NCBI RefSeq assembly: GCF_039535115.1
Contig: NZ_BAAAWO010000001.1
Coordinates: 3,100,001-3,164,000 of the forward strand
Source of the DNA: Paeniglutamicibacter sulfureus
Lineage (GTDB): Bacteria; Actinomycetota; Actinomycetes; Actinomycetales; Micrococcaceae
DNA: 64,000 bases
Direction of reading: 5' to 3'
The stretch's first letter is position 1; each line of letters begins with the position of its first letter. Under the pieces are notes generated by a model, which was not told where the DNA came from, did not search any database, and saw only the letters and a list, made by a program, of their open reading frames with translations. A program made the translations under genes and the position numbers. This document shows positions 16,576 to 26,924 of this stretch, in pieces.

Positions 16576-16945
16576 TCAACCTCATCGTCGCGCCCATGGG
16601 TACGGATCGCGGCCGGTCGCGGGCTCGGGGTGCCATGCGCCCAGGAGCCAGGGTTCGGGGATGGCGCCGTGCCGCCACCTGGTCCACGCCCGGGCAGCCG
16701 GCCACCGGACGCATCGACCTACGGCGCCCGGCTTCAGCCCCGAGGATGGAGGCAGCCTTCCGCCGCACTGGTCCTTGGGATTCGGCGACGGGATTCGGCG
16801 ACGGGACCGGGCGACGGGACCGGGCGACGCCAAGGGCTGCCTCCGTGAAGTCCTCGAGCTCGGCCCGGACGCCCCTGGCGGCCATGCGCACAGGCTTGAA
16901 TCAACAGGATTGGGCGCCGGTTGAAGGAGTCCAACCGAAAACGTC
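16576..16945. other. 370-bp intergenic region
   Basis: Lies between the phoD start and the end of the nucleobase permease gene. Frames here are short GC shadows. It holds a four-copy 13-bp tandem repeat (16777-16828) and presumably the phoD promoter near 16600. I see no tRNA or clear small gene. Confidence 0.6.
16777..16828 (+). repeat. Four tandem copies of a 13-bp unit (two variants)
   Basis: GGGATTCGGCGAC occurs twice (16777-16789, 16790-16802), then GGGACCGGGCGAC twice (16803-16815, 16816-16828). The two variants differ at three positions and each is perfectly duplicated. This looks like slippage-type expansion in two rounds. Confidence 0.9.
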
Positions 16946-18265
16946 CTAGCCGAGCTTGGAGTGCGTGGCCCCGCCGACGGCCTCGACGTCCGTCGGCTCG
17001 GTGCCCCGGGCCCGGGCGATGGTGCGCATCAGGTGGAAGATCACCAGCGTGGCGATGGTGCCCAGGGCGATGCCGCCGAGCTTGACCTCGCCGAAGGCCA
17101 GTTCGCTGGTGACGGCGATGGCGATGATCAGCCCCGTGCCTGCGGTCATCAGGTTGATCGGGTTGGAGAAGTCGACCTTGTTCTGCACCCACAGGCGCGC
17201 CCCGATGATGCCGATCATGCCGTAGAGCACGATGCCCGCGCCGCCGGATACCCCGGCGGGGATGGTGTTGATGACGGCGCCGAACTTCGGGAAGAACGCC
17301 ACCAGGATCGCCACGATGCCCGCGATCCAGTAGGCGGCGGTGGAGTAGACCCGCGAGGAGGCCATCACCCCGATGTTCTCCGCGTAGGTGGTGGTGCCCG
17401 AGCCGCCGCCGAAGCCGGCCAGCAGCGTCGCGGCGCCGTCGGCCAGCAGCGCCCGGCCGTTGACCGCGTCCAGGTCGCGCCCGGTCATCAGCCCCACGGT
17501 CTTCACGTGGCCGATGTTCTCGGCGATCAGCACGAACACCACCGGCAGGAACACCAGCAGCGTGTCCAGGTGGAAGGTGGGGGCGGTGAACACCGGCAAC
17601 CCGATGACCGGGGCGTCGGCGATGGGCTGGAAGTCGACCTGGCCCTGTGCCAGTGCCACCAGGTAGCCGATGACCAGGCCCAGCAGGATGGACAGCCGGC
17701 CCAGCAGGCCGCGGAAGAGCACCGCGGAGACCACGATGGCCAGCACCGTCGCGAAGGTGGTCAGCGGGAATTCCTGCATCGGCTTGAGCGTGGCCGAGGC
17801 CAGGTTCAAGCCGATCAGCGCGACGATGGTGCCCATGACCACCGGCGGCATCAGCGCGTGGATCCACCCGGTGCCCGATTTCTGCACGATCAGCCCGACG
17901 ACGAACAGCGCCGCACCGGAGACCACGATGCCGCCCAGCGCCCCTGCCATCCCGTGCCCGGCCATGGCCGCGGAGACCGGGGCGATGAACGCGAAGGAGG
18001 AACCCAGGTAGCTGGGCACCCGGCCCGCGGTGATGAGCAGGAACAGCAGGGTCCCCACGCCGGAGAAGAACAGCGTAGTGGTGGCCGGGAACCCGGTGAT
18101 CGCCGGAACCAGCACCGTGGACCCGAACATCGCCATGACGTGCTGCACGCCAATGGAGATGGTCTGCGGCCAGTGCAGCCGCTCGTTCGGGGCCACCACC
18201 GTTCCGGGGGAGATGGACTTGCCGTCGCCGTGCAGGTTCCAGCCAATGCCGAATCGGTTGCTCAT
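16946..18265 (-). CDS. Uracil-xanthine permease family transporter, NCS2 (439 aa)
   Basis: A polytopic inner-membrane nucleobase:proton symporter. About 14 hydrophobic segments are visible, beginning WPQTISIGVQHVMAMFGSTVLVP, which contains the family's conserved QHVMAMFG-type helix. The NCS2 signature region appears as GFGGGSGTTTYAENIGVMASSRVYSTAAYW. Uracil or xanthine is the likely substrate. The ATG at 18265 has an AAGG ribosome site; the longer frame from 18313 has none. Confidence 0.92.
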   Translation of the reverse strand: MSNRFGIGWNLHGDGKSISPGTVVAPNERLHWPQTISIGVQHVMAMFGSTVLVPAITGFPATTTLFFSGVGTLLFLLITAGRVPSYLGSSFAFIAPVSAAMAGHGMAGALGGIVVSGAALFVVGLIVQKSGTGWIHALMPPVVMGTIVALIGLNLASATLKPMQEFPLTTFATVLAIVVSAVLFRGLLGRLSILLGLVIGYLVALAQGQVDFQPIADAPVIGLPVFTAPTFHLDTLLVFLPVVFVLIAENIGHVKTVGLMTGRDLDAVNGRALLADGAATLLAGFGGGSGTTTYAENIGVMASSRVYSTAAYWIAGIVAILVAFFPKFGAVINTIPAGVSGGAGIVLYGMIGIIGARLWVQNKVDFSNPINLMTAGTGLIIAIAVTSELAFGEVKLGGIALGTIATLVIFHLMRTIARARGTEPTDVEAVGGATHSKLG

Positions 18266-18344
18266 GGGTGCCTTCCGGGCGCAGGGTGGGAAAAAATGCC
18301 GGGGGGCGCGCACGCGGCGCGCAAAACCCCCGTGTGCATTTTAC

Positions 18345-19874
18345 TCACCCCACGGGCAGTGCGACACCCGCGGTGATGGAACCCACCCCGTCCCCGGCGC
18401 CGGGCGCATCGGCGGCCGTCTGGGCGAAGAAGTCCAGCTCGTGCACGGACGAGGCCTCGAAGGCGCGCCACATGGCCGCCCGCGTGGACCCGTCGGCCCG
18501 TGCGTGAACGCCCCGGACCAGTTCGATGGCCCGCGCCGTGACGTCGTCGAACTGAACCGAGGAATAGGTGGCCAGCCAGTCCGCGTAGGGGTGTGCCGGG
18601 TGGTTGGCCACCGCCAGCCGCTTGCCCACGTCCTGGTAGATCCAGAAGCAGGGCAGCAGCGCGGCCGCAAGCACCGGGTAGTCGTCGCTGCCGGCCCGCA
18701 GGTGGTTGAGGTACGCGGTGGTGGCGTTCGAGGGCTCCGGGACCTGATCGGCGAGCCGGCCGCGGTGCAGCGTCATTTCCTCCTCCAGGCAGCTGGCGGC
18801 GCTTCCCGCCCAGAAGCGCTGCTCCTCGGTGGTCGGGGCGAGTTCCGAGGCCCGCGACATGACCCGCGCATAGCTGCGCAGGTACAGGGCGTCTTGACCC
18901 AGGTAGTCCTCGAAGTCGGCGGGGGCCAGCGACCCGTCCTTGAGCCGGCGGATGAACGCCAGCTCGTCGATGCCCGCGCGGATGCCGGCGATCGCTTCCC
19001 ACCAGTGCGCCAGCGGGTCCCGGGCCGGCGCCGGGCGCACCCCGTCCCAGAGTGCTGCCAGGTGGTTGACCGGGCCGTGCCCGCCGCCGACCGCCAGCTC
19101 GTCCGCCCGGGCAATCGCCTCCGACAGCCAGGCCTTGGCCTGGCGCAGCGCCTGGGCCCAGTCGCCGCCGCGGGCGTAGAAGGTCGCCAGGGCGGAGGAG
19201 AGCGAGCAGCCGGTGCCGTGGGTGTTGGCGGTGGCCAGCCGCGGCGAGGCGACCTCGAAGAGCACGCCGTCGGGAGAGATGAGGGCGTCCCGGCAGGTTT
19301 CGCCTTCCAGGTGTCCGCCCTTGGCCAGCACCAGGACCTGGTACTCGGCGGCAAGGGAGCGCGCCTGGGCCACCGCCTGCTCCCAGTTCCCGGCCACGGG
19401 GCCGCGCCCCAGCACGGCAAGTTCCGGGATGTTGGGGGTGATCACGTCGACGTGGGCAAAGAGGCGCCGCAGCGCGTTGGTTGCCTCTGCATCCAGCAGC
19501 GAATCCCCGCTGGTGGCGACCATGACCGGGTCCAGCACCACCGCCGGGGCATCGGAGCCCGCGGCGGTCCGGATCCCGGCCAGCCAGCCGCCGAGCTCGT
19601 CGATGACCGCCGCGTTGGCGAGCATCCCGATCTTGATCGCGTCGATGGCGATGTCCTCGGAAACCGCGCGCAGCTGCGCCAACAGGAAGCCGGCCGGCGG
19701 CACGTGCACGGCACTGACGCCGCGGGTGTTCTGCGCGGTCAGCGCGCTGATGGCGGCCATGCCGTAGCCGCCGGCGGCGGCGATGGATTTCAGGTCTGCC
19801 TGGATCCCGGCGCCGCCGGAGGGGTCGGAGCCGGCGATGGACAGGATGTTCTTCACGGTGTTCGGGGTGCTCAT
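18345..19874 (-). CDS. thiD: Bifunctional hydroxymethylpyrimidine (phosphate) kinase ThiD / TenA (509 aa)
   Basis: Residues 1 to about 265 are ThiD: NILSIAGSDPSGGAGIQADLK starts the ribokinase fold, and NTHGTGCSLSSALATFYARG is the C-terminal anion hole with catalytic Cys. It phosphorylates HMP and HMP-P. Residues about 285-500 are TenA: WWEAIAGIRAGIDELAFIRRL through LLPCFWIYQDVGK, in which Cys is the expected thiaminase/aminopyrimidine-hydrolase nucleophile. The fusion lets the cell salvage HMP from thiamine breakdown products. Its ATG overlaps the thiE stop by four bases. It is the last gene of the riboswitch-controlled operon. Confidence 0.93.
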   Translation of the reverse strand: MSTPNTVKNILSIAGSDPSGGAGIQADLKSIAAAGGYGMAAISALTAQNTRGVSAVHVPPAGFLLAQLRAVSEDIAIDAIKIGMLANAAVIDELGGWLAGIRTAAGSDAPAVVLDPVMVATSGDSLLDAEATNALRRLFAHVDVITPNIPELAVLGRGPVAGNWEQAVAQARSLAAEYQVLVLAKGGHLEGETCRDALISPDGVLFEVASPRLATANTHGTGCSLSSALATFYARGGDWAQALRQAKAWLSEAIARADELAVGGGHGPVNHLAALWDGVRPAPARDPLAHWWEAIAGIRAGIDELAFIRRLKDGSLAPADFEDYLGQDALYLRSYARVMSRASELAPTTEEQRFWAGSAASCLEEEMTLHRGRLADQVPEPSNATTAYLNHLRAGSDDYPVLAAALLPCFWIYQDVGKRLAVANHPAHPYADWLATYSSVQFDDVTARAIELVRGVHARADGSTRAAMWRAFEASSVHELDFFAQTAADAPGAGDGVGSITAGVALPVG

Positions 19875-20530
19875 GGCTTGCTGCCCTCCCAGAGGGTGCG
19901 TAGGTTCCTGGATGCTTCGCGCGGGTCATCGGCGGCGCAAATGGCGCGGACCACCGCCACGCCGGCGGCCCCGGCGCGGGCCAGCGGGGCAACATCCGCG
20001 GCGTCGATGCCGCCGATGGCGATGACCGGGAGGTCGCTGAGTCCAACGGCGCGGGCCAGGCCCGCGTGGCCCAGCGGCTCGGGGTGGTCCTTCTTGGTGG
20101 GGGTGGCGTGCACGGCGCCGACCCCCAGGTAATCGATGGTGCCCGGGGCAAACGCGTTGAGTTGGTTCGCGGTGCGGATCTCGCCATCGCCGGCCGCGGA
20201 GAGTCCCAGCACGGAGCCGGGGCCGATGAGTTCGCGCACCAGGTTTGCCGGCAGGTCGGATTGGCCGATGTGAACGCCCTGCACGTCAGCGCCGGAGGTG
20301 CGGGCGGCCAGGAACACGTCGACGCGGTCGTTGACCAGCAGTGCCGCGCGCCCGGCGGTGTGGTGGGCGCATTCCATGACGAGGTCCACGAATTCTCCGG
20401 CCGGCATGTCCTTGCAGCGCAGCTGCACCGTCGTGATGCCTCCGTCGACCGCGGCCTTCACAATGTCGACCAGCGGACGTCCGGCGGTGGAGGCCGAGTC
20501 CGCGACCAGGTACACGCCGTAGCCGCTCAT
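19871..20530 (-). CDS. thiE: Thiamine-phosphate synthase ThiE (219 aa)
   Basis: Joins HMP pyrophosphate to hydroxyethylthiazole phosphate to form thiamine phosphate. TIM-barrel motifs are present: [63 protein letters not shown] and [12 protein letters not shown]. The start at 20530 was chosen because ATG overlaps the thiM stop (ATGA). The longer frame upstream is a shadow of thiM. It also overlaps thiD/tenA by four bases, so the three genes are translationally coupled. Confidence 0.93.
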   Translation of the reverse strand: MSGYGVYLVADSASTAGRPLVDIVKAAVDGGITTVQLRCKDMPAGEFVDLVMECAHHTAGRAALLVNDRVDVFLAARTSGADVQGVHIGQSDLPANLVRELIGPGSVLGLSAAGDGEIRTANQLNAFAPGTIDYLGVGAVHATPTKKDHPEPLGHAGLARAVGLSDLPVIAIGGIDAADVAPLARAGAAGVAVVRAICAADDPREASRNLRTLWEGSKP

Positions 20531-21345
20531 GAGAGCACCGCCGCGGCGCGCAGCTCGGCGGGGGAGATGGCTGCCAGCGCGTCCAGGAAGAGCGGGGCGA
20601 AGGTGCCGGGTCCCGCCGCGTGCTCTGCGGCGCGTTCGGCGGCGGCGGAGTAGAAGGCGTGCGCGGCCACCGTGGCCACCAGCGGGTCGGGGCCGGTGGA
20701 CAGGAAGGCGGCGCAGACCGCGCCCAGCGCGCACCCGCCGCCGGTGATGCGGGTCAGCAGCGCGCTGCCGCCGTGCACGTACACGATGCGCACCCCGTCG
20801 GTGACCAGGTCAGCCTCCCCGGAGACAGCCACGACAGCTCCGCTGCTCCTGGCCAGCTCCCTGGCGGCGTCGGCCGCGGCGGCAACCGAATCGGTGGACT
20901 CGACCCCGCGCCCGCCCCCCGAGACGCCGGCCAGCGCCAGGATCTCCGAGGCGTTCCCGCGGATCACGCTCGGTCCGGCGGCGGCAAGTTCGCGGGCGAG
21001 CGCGGTGCGCACGCGCAGCGACCCGATCGCCACGGGGTCCAGCACCCAGGGCGTCGAGGCGGCGCCGGCGCCGGTAACGGCCTCGCGCATGGCGGCCGCC
21101 TGCTCGGTGTTCGGGGTGCCCAGGTTCACCAGCAGGGATGCCGCCACCGCGGCAAAGTCGCCGGCCTCCCCGGGGACGTCCACCATGGCCGGGGACCCGC
21201 CGACGGCCAGCAGCACGTTGGCGGTGAAGTTGGTGACCACGGTGTTGGTCAGGCACTGGACCAGGGGCGAGGAGGCGCGCAGCGCGCCCAGGGCATCGGC
21301 GAGCTCGCCGGGTGTTACAAATCTTGAAGGCGCCATGGATTCCAT
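20527..21345 (-). CDS. thiM: Hydroxyethylthiazole kinase ThiM (272 aa)
   Basis: Phosphorylates 4-methyl-5-(2-hydroxyethyl)thiazole for salvage. The family start [33 protein letters not shown] and the [16 protein letters not shown] signature with its Cys are both clear. The ATG at 21345 lies 9 bases after the GGAGGG at 21355-21360, which is also the conserved 3' edge of the TPP riboswitch. The upstream ATG at 21354 is inside that element and too close. It is the first gene of thiM-thiE-thiD/tenA. Confidence 0.93.
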   Translation of the reverse strand: MESMAPSRFVTPGELADALGALRASSPLVQCLTNTVVTNFTANVLLAVGGSPAMVDVPGEAGDFAAVAASLLVNLGTPNTEQAAAMREAVTGAGAASTPWVLDPVAIGSLRVRTALARELAAAGPSVIRGNASEILALAGVSGGGRGVESTDSVAAAADAARELARSSGAVVAVSGEADLVTDGVRIVYVHGGSALLTRITGGGCALGAVCAAFLSTGPDPLVATVAAHAFYSAAAERAAEHAAGPGTFAPLFLDALAAISPAELRAAAVLS

Positions 21346-21351
21346 GAGCAA

Positions 21352-21432
21352 CATCCCTCCGCTAGTACGAACTAGATCAGGTTCTACGGGTTTCATCTCA
21401 GCCGGTCGCGTGCGCGCCGACACCCCGTGTCA
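21352..21432 (-). promoter_or_regulatory. TPP riboswitch (THI element) controlling thiM-thiE-thiD/tenA
   Basis: Reading the minus strand, the diagnostic blocks appear in order: ACACGGGGTG, CTGAGATGAAACCCG, AGAACCTGATCTAG and a closing GCGGAGGGA. The final block doubles as the thiM ribosome site, which suggests that bound TPP hides the site and blocks translation. A TAGGCT -10 box at 21442-21447 (minus) would start the transcript a few bases before the aptamer. Confidence 0.93.
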
Positions 21433-21552
21433 CTATGCGTGAGCCTATCCCACCGGGCCCCGGGGCGGGAAAGCCGAGTCCGCGTCCTTCCTGCGCGAGG
21501 CGCCTCCCCGCAACCAGGGCGCGGCGGCCTGTTGGAGATGCCGCGCTGGCCG

Positions 21553-21558
21553 TAGGCT
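21553..21558 (+). promoter_or_regulatory. Leaderless -10 box TAGGCT for the aldehyde dehydrogenase gene
   Basis: TAGGCT is followed by exactly 6 bases and then the ATG at 21565. There is no ribosome site. Confidence 0.65.
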
Positions 21559-21564
21559 CGGGAC

Positions 21565-23028
21565 ATGGGCACATCCGACACTCCACACAAATCAGCTGCG
21601 TCTCGCGAGTCGACGGCGCTGAACGAGCTCGAGCTTCCCGAGGTGGTGCCCGAACTCCCGGAAAACATCGTGGAGATCGTCGCCTCCATGCACGACGTGG
21701 TCGCCACCCGGCTGGCCCACCCGCGCCGCTTCCGGGCCTCGCAGCTCAAGGCGCTCGAACGGATGCTGGATGCCCACGAGCAGGATTTCACCGATGCGCT
21801 GGCCGACGACCTGGGCAAGGGCACCGTCGAGGCGAAGCTGACGGAAATCGACATGGTGCGCGCGGAAATCGACCACGCGCAGCTTCACCTCTCCGAGTGG
21901 ATGGAGTCCAAGGCGGTGAAGATCCCGTTGGCACTGCATCCGGCGGCAGCCAAGATCGAGCCGCAACCCCTGGGCGTGGTGCTGGTGATCGGCGCCTGGA
22001 ATTATCCGCTGCAGTTGATCCTCGCCCCGCTGGTTGCCTCCATCGCGGCGGGCAACGTCACGGTGCTCAAGCCCTCGGAGCTGGCACCGGCGACCTCCGC
22101 GGTGCTGGGCAGGCTGATCCCGAAGTTCCTCGACCACCGGGCCTGCGCCGTCGTCCAAGGCGGCGCATCCACCAGCAAACACTTGCTGGAACAGCACTTT
22201 GACCACATCTTTTTCACCGGCGGTGAGCGGGTTGGCAAGATCGTGGCCCGCGCCGCCGCAGAGCACCTGACACCCGTGACACTTGAGCTGGGCGGAAAGT
22301 CCCCGGCCCTGGTGATGGACGGATCCTCCGCCACGGTGGCGCGCAGGCTTGCCTTCGGGAAGTTCATGAATTCCGGGCAGACCTGCGTGGCGCCCGACTA
22401 CGTGCTGGCGGTCGGCGATGCCGCCCGGGACCTGGAAAAACAGCTGGCCAAGGCGATCACCGGGTTCTACGGGAAGAATCCGCTGTCCAGCCGCGACTAC
22501 GGCCGCATCGTGAACACCGCCCACTTCGACAGGTTGGTTTCCTACCTGGACCACGGCGAGATCCTCATCGGGGGCGGGTACGATGCCGACACCCTGAAGA
22601 TCGAGCCCACCGTGATGGCCAACGTGGATCCGGACTCGCCGCTGATGCGCGAGGAGATCTTTGGCCCGATACTGCCGATCATCGCGGTGGAAAGCTTCGA
22701 TGCGGCCGTGCGCTTCATCAACGCACGCCCAAACCCGCTGGTCGCCTACCTCTTCAGCGAGAACCCGCGGCTGCAGTCGGCCTTCGGGGACCAGGTGCGG
22801 GCGGGGGCCATCGTGCACAATGCGCCCAATGTGCACCTCTTCGTCCCGGGTCTTCCCTTTGGCGGCGTTGGCGCATCCGGCATGGGTGCATACCACGGGC
22901 GGCATGGGTTCGAGCGGCTATCGCAGATGCGCGCGGTGATGGGCAAGACGACAGTAGTGGACACGCTCAAGGCGCTCTACCCGCCGTACACGTGGGCGAA
23001 ATCCAAGCTCATCGACAGGCTCATGTAA
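21565..23028 (+). CDS. Aldehyde dehydrogenase family protein, ALDH3-like (487 aa)
   Basis: Oxidises an aldehyde to the acid with NAD(P)+. It shows the Rossmann entry GVVLVIGAWNYPLQLILAPLVASIAAGNVTV, the glutamate motif VTLELGGKSPALV and the nucleophile Cys274 in NSGQTC. The ALDH3-like WNYPLQL segment and a short C-terminus (FERLSQMRAVMGK, then PPYTWAKSKLIDRLM) suggest action on medium/long-chain or aromatic aldehydes. This substrate class is inference. The mRNA is probably leaderless. It converges with pgm. Confidence 0.9.
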   Translation: MGTSDTPHKSAASRESTALNELELPEVVPELPENIVEIVASMHDVVATRLAHPRRFRASQLKALERMLDAHEQDFTDALADDLGKGTVEAKLTEIDMVRAEIDHAQLHLSEWMESKAVKIPLALHPAAAKIEPQPLGVVLVIGAWNYPLQLILAPLVASIAAGNVTVLKPSELAPATSAVLGRLIPKFLDHRACAVVQGGASTSKHLLEQHFDHIFFTGGERVGKIVARAAAEHLTPVTLELGGKSPALVMDGSSATVARRLAFGKFMNSGQTCVAPDYVLAVGDAARDLEKQLAKAITGFYGKNPLSSRDYGRIVNTAHFDRLVSYLDHGEILIGGGYDADTLKIEPTVMANVDPDSPLMREEIFGPILPIIAVESFDAAVRFINARPNPLVAYLFSENPRLQSAFGDQVRAGAIVHNAPNVHLFVPGLPFGGVGASGMGAYHGRHGFERLSQMRAVMGKTTVVDTLKALYPPYTWAKSKLIDRLM

Positions 23029-23214
23029 GCATTCCGCAATCCGCATATTCACCTGTGGAAGCCGCTTTTTGGCAGAACGTCCGGAATGCCGCAGTCAGCC
23101 ATGTAGGCCCGCGGGGCCCTCCCGCCGGGGGCGGCTCGCAGTCCTACATCCGTGCCACGCCGTGGTGCTTTCCGGGTGGCAACGCACCGGGAACACGACG
23201 GAACCTGTGGTCCC

Positions 23215-24852
<1,638 letters not shown>

Positions 24853-24942
24853 GCCCCCCAGTTTCTCATTGATTGCGTTGCCGTGGCCGAAGACGCCGCG
24901 GTGCGGGTTCATGATTTCGTGTCGGGCCCCGCTGTGCGTCGG

Positions 24943-26127
24943 TCATCCCTGCTCGGCATCCTTCACCCGGGGGACCACGCCGACGGTGTCCCAGGCATCG
25001 GCCAGCGCAAGCTCCACCTTGGAACCGGCCCCGTGGTCGCGGCGGGCCTGGAGCAGGGTCTGTTCGGCAAAGGTGCCGAAGTCCGCATCCTCAGGCAGCG
25101 CGCGCATGGCGACCACGTTGAACCACAGGGAACCGGCGGTTTCCCAGGCCTTGCCGCCCAGGGCCGTGGCAAAGAGATAAAACGCGTGGTTGGGGATGCC
25201 CGAGTTCAGGTGCACCCCGCCGTGGTCTTCGGCGGTCTCCACGTAGCCGGACATGGTCGCCGGCTGCGGGTCCCTGCCCAGGACCGGGTCGTCGTAGGCG
25301 GTTCCCGGGGCAGCCATGGAGCGCAAGCCGAGCCCCCGGACCTTGTCGGTGAACAGCCCCTCGCCGATCAGCCAGCTGGCGCTCGCCGCGTCCTGGCCGG
25401 CGGTGAACTGCTCCACGAGTGCGCCCAGGACATCGGCAATCGACTCGTTCAGCGCACCGGATTGGCCCCGGTAGGCCAGGTTGGTGGTGTGCTGCAGCAG
25501 GCCGTGCCCCAGCTCGTGGGCGATCACCGACAGGGAGGACGTCAACGACTCGAAGATCTCCCCGTCCCCGTCGCCCATCACCATTTGGGTGCCGTCCCAG
25601 AACGCGTTGGCGTAGTGCAAGCCGTAGTGCACGGTGCCGCCCAGTCCCAGGCCCAGTCCGGCGCCGTCCAGCGAGTTGAGCTTGAGCATCTCGACCAGGA
25701 ACGCGTGGACCGCGCCCAGCCCGTCGAAGGCGCGGTTCGCGTCCTCATCCGCCACGGGGCCCAGGCCCTCGGTGCGGGCGTCGGTGCCGGGGGTGGTTTC
25801 GGCGCCCTGTGCGTCGCAGATGGCGCGGATCAGCCGCCCGGATGGTTCTATCAGCCGATCAAGGTCGGTGGCTGTGGTGGCCCGGTCGTGCAGCAGGGCC
25901 TGGTCCAGCAACAGGGTCCGGCGTGCCCGGGTGGCGATGCGTGCACGGGTTTCGGCCCCGGGCCCTTCCGCTTCCCCGGGTTCCGGGGGCGGGGCGATGA
26001 ACTCGCGCATGCCCTCGGATGCATCCCAAGCACCGTCGCAGGCCGCCATCGACATCAGCAGGTACGGGGGTACGGCATGGTGCCGGGGGTGGGGGTCCGG
26101 ATCCGGAAGCTGTGCTGCCTTGTGCAT
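24943..26127 (-). CDS. Protealysin-like M4 metallopeptidase (394 aa)
   Basis: A thermolysin-family zinc protease. HELGH (204-208) supplies two zinc ligands, NESIAD the third (Glu228), and GGVHLNSGIPNHAF the catalytic His (His306). There is no signal peptide. The short N-terminal region carries HHAVPPYLL (16-24), matching the PPxLL-type element of the protealysin precursor. It would therefore be a short-propeptide M4 enzyme of the protealysin type rather than a classical secreted thermolysin. The ATG at 26127 has GGGAGGG upstream. No emfourin-like inhibitor gene is adjacent, although such a gene often accompanies the family. Confidence 0.9.
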   Translation of the reverse strand: MHKAAQLPDPDPHPRHHAVPPYLLMSMAACDGAWDASEGMREFIAPPPEPGEAEGPGAETRARIATRARRTLLLDQALLHDRATTATDLDRLIEPSGRLIRAICDAQGAETTPGTDARTEGLGPVADEDANRAFDGLGAVHAFLVEMLKLNSLDGAGLGLGLGGTVHYGLHYANAFWDGTQMVMGDGDGEIFESLTSSLSVIAHELGHGLLQHTTNLAYRGQSGALNESIADVLGALVEQFTAGQDAASASWLIGEGLFTDKVRGLGLRSMAAPGTAYDDPVLGRDPQPATMSGYVETAEDHGGVHLNSGIPNHAFYLFATALGGKAWETAGSLWFNVVAMRALPEDADFGTFAEQTLLQARRDHGAGSKVELALADAWDTVGVVPRVKDAEQG

Positions 26128-26271
26128 GGTGCCAACCCTCCCACCGGTTCCTGAGCGGCGAATGTGAGCATGCTGTGCCGGGCAATCGTGGCTAAACTGG
26201 GGGCCAGAGACGGTGCCGGGCCGGTGCATGAAGGTGCATGGGCAGGCGGGCACAAGTGAGGAACAGGAACC

Positions 26272-26814
26272 ATGGGGAATCCCGAGGACGCAGCGCACGA
26301 ACCAGAGAACCGGCCGTCGTTTGGGGATCCCAGCGACCCGCGCTGGTCGCACAACCCGCATGCGGCTCCGCCGCGCAATCCCTATCTGGACCAGCCGCTT
26401 GATGGCCCGCCGATTGGGCTGAACCGCGGTCCGGGCAGTCCTGGCAATGTGGGCCAGGCGGGCCAGAACGGTAACGGGCAGCCCGGCTACACGCGGCAGG
26501 GACCTGCCCAAACGGGGTCACCGCAAGCCGGTTATCCGCAGCCCGGCTACCCGGTGCAGGCCCAGCGCCCGGCCGGCGTGTTGGCCATTGTTTCGCTGGT
26601 GACCGGAATCATCGGATTGGTCAGCGTCGGGCTGTTCTTCTTCCCCCAACTGGCGGCGATTATCTGCGGCCACCTTGCCCTGCGCCGCGAACCGCACATG
26701 CGCGGTGTCGCCATTGCCGGCCTGGTCACAGGCTACCTGGGAGCCGCGATCTTCCTGCTGTGGATGGTCGTGCTCATCTTCCTGGGCAGCACGCTGGGGG
26801 CGTACGCCTACTAG
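26272..26814 (+). CDS. DUF4190 domain-containing membrane protein (180 aa)
   Basis: The first roughly 95 residues are polar and rich in Pro, Gly, Gln and Asn, with repeated QPGYP-like units. Two hydrophobic segments follow (about 100-130 and 145-175), with LALRREPHMRGVAIAGLVTGYLG between them. This is the DUF4190 pattern of a cytoplasmic disordered head plus a two-helix hairpin. The function is unknown. The start at 26272 has a GAGGAA site. It is divergent from the M4 protease gene. Confidence 0.85.
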   Translation: MGNPEDAAHEPENRPSFGDPSDPRWSHNPHAAPPRNPYLDQPLDGPPIGLNRGPGSPGNVGQAGQNGNGQPGYTRQGPAQTGSPQAGYPQPGYPVQAQRPAGVLAIVSLVTGIIGLVSVGLFFFPQLAAIICGHLALRREPHMRGVAIAGLVTGYLGAAIFLLWMVVLIFLGSTLGAYAY

Positions 26815-26838
26815 GTCAGGATCCGCGGGCAAAAAGAC

Positions 26839-26876
26839 AGCGGCCGCAACCGGCAAGAATGCCGGCTGCGGCCGCT
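26839..26876. terminator. Bidirectional terminator between convergent genes
   Basis: A 17-base arm (26839-26855) pairs with 26860-26876 with a single mismatch around an AGAA loop. It lies between the convergent DUF4190 and POT genes. T-runs are weak (TCTCT on plus, TCTTTTT on minus). Confidence 0.85.
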
Positions 26877-26924
26877 CTCTGCGTTCGTGGCCCGCCCACC
26901 TCGTGGGAGCGGGATGCCGAGGGT

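Noticed and set aside
16777..16828. Short repeats considered as a CRISPR array
   Set aside because: The 13-bp units are directly adjacent with no spacers, and no cas genes are present.
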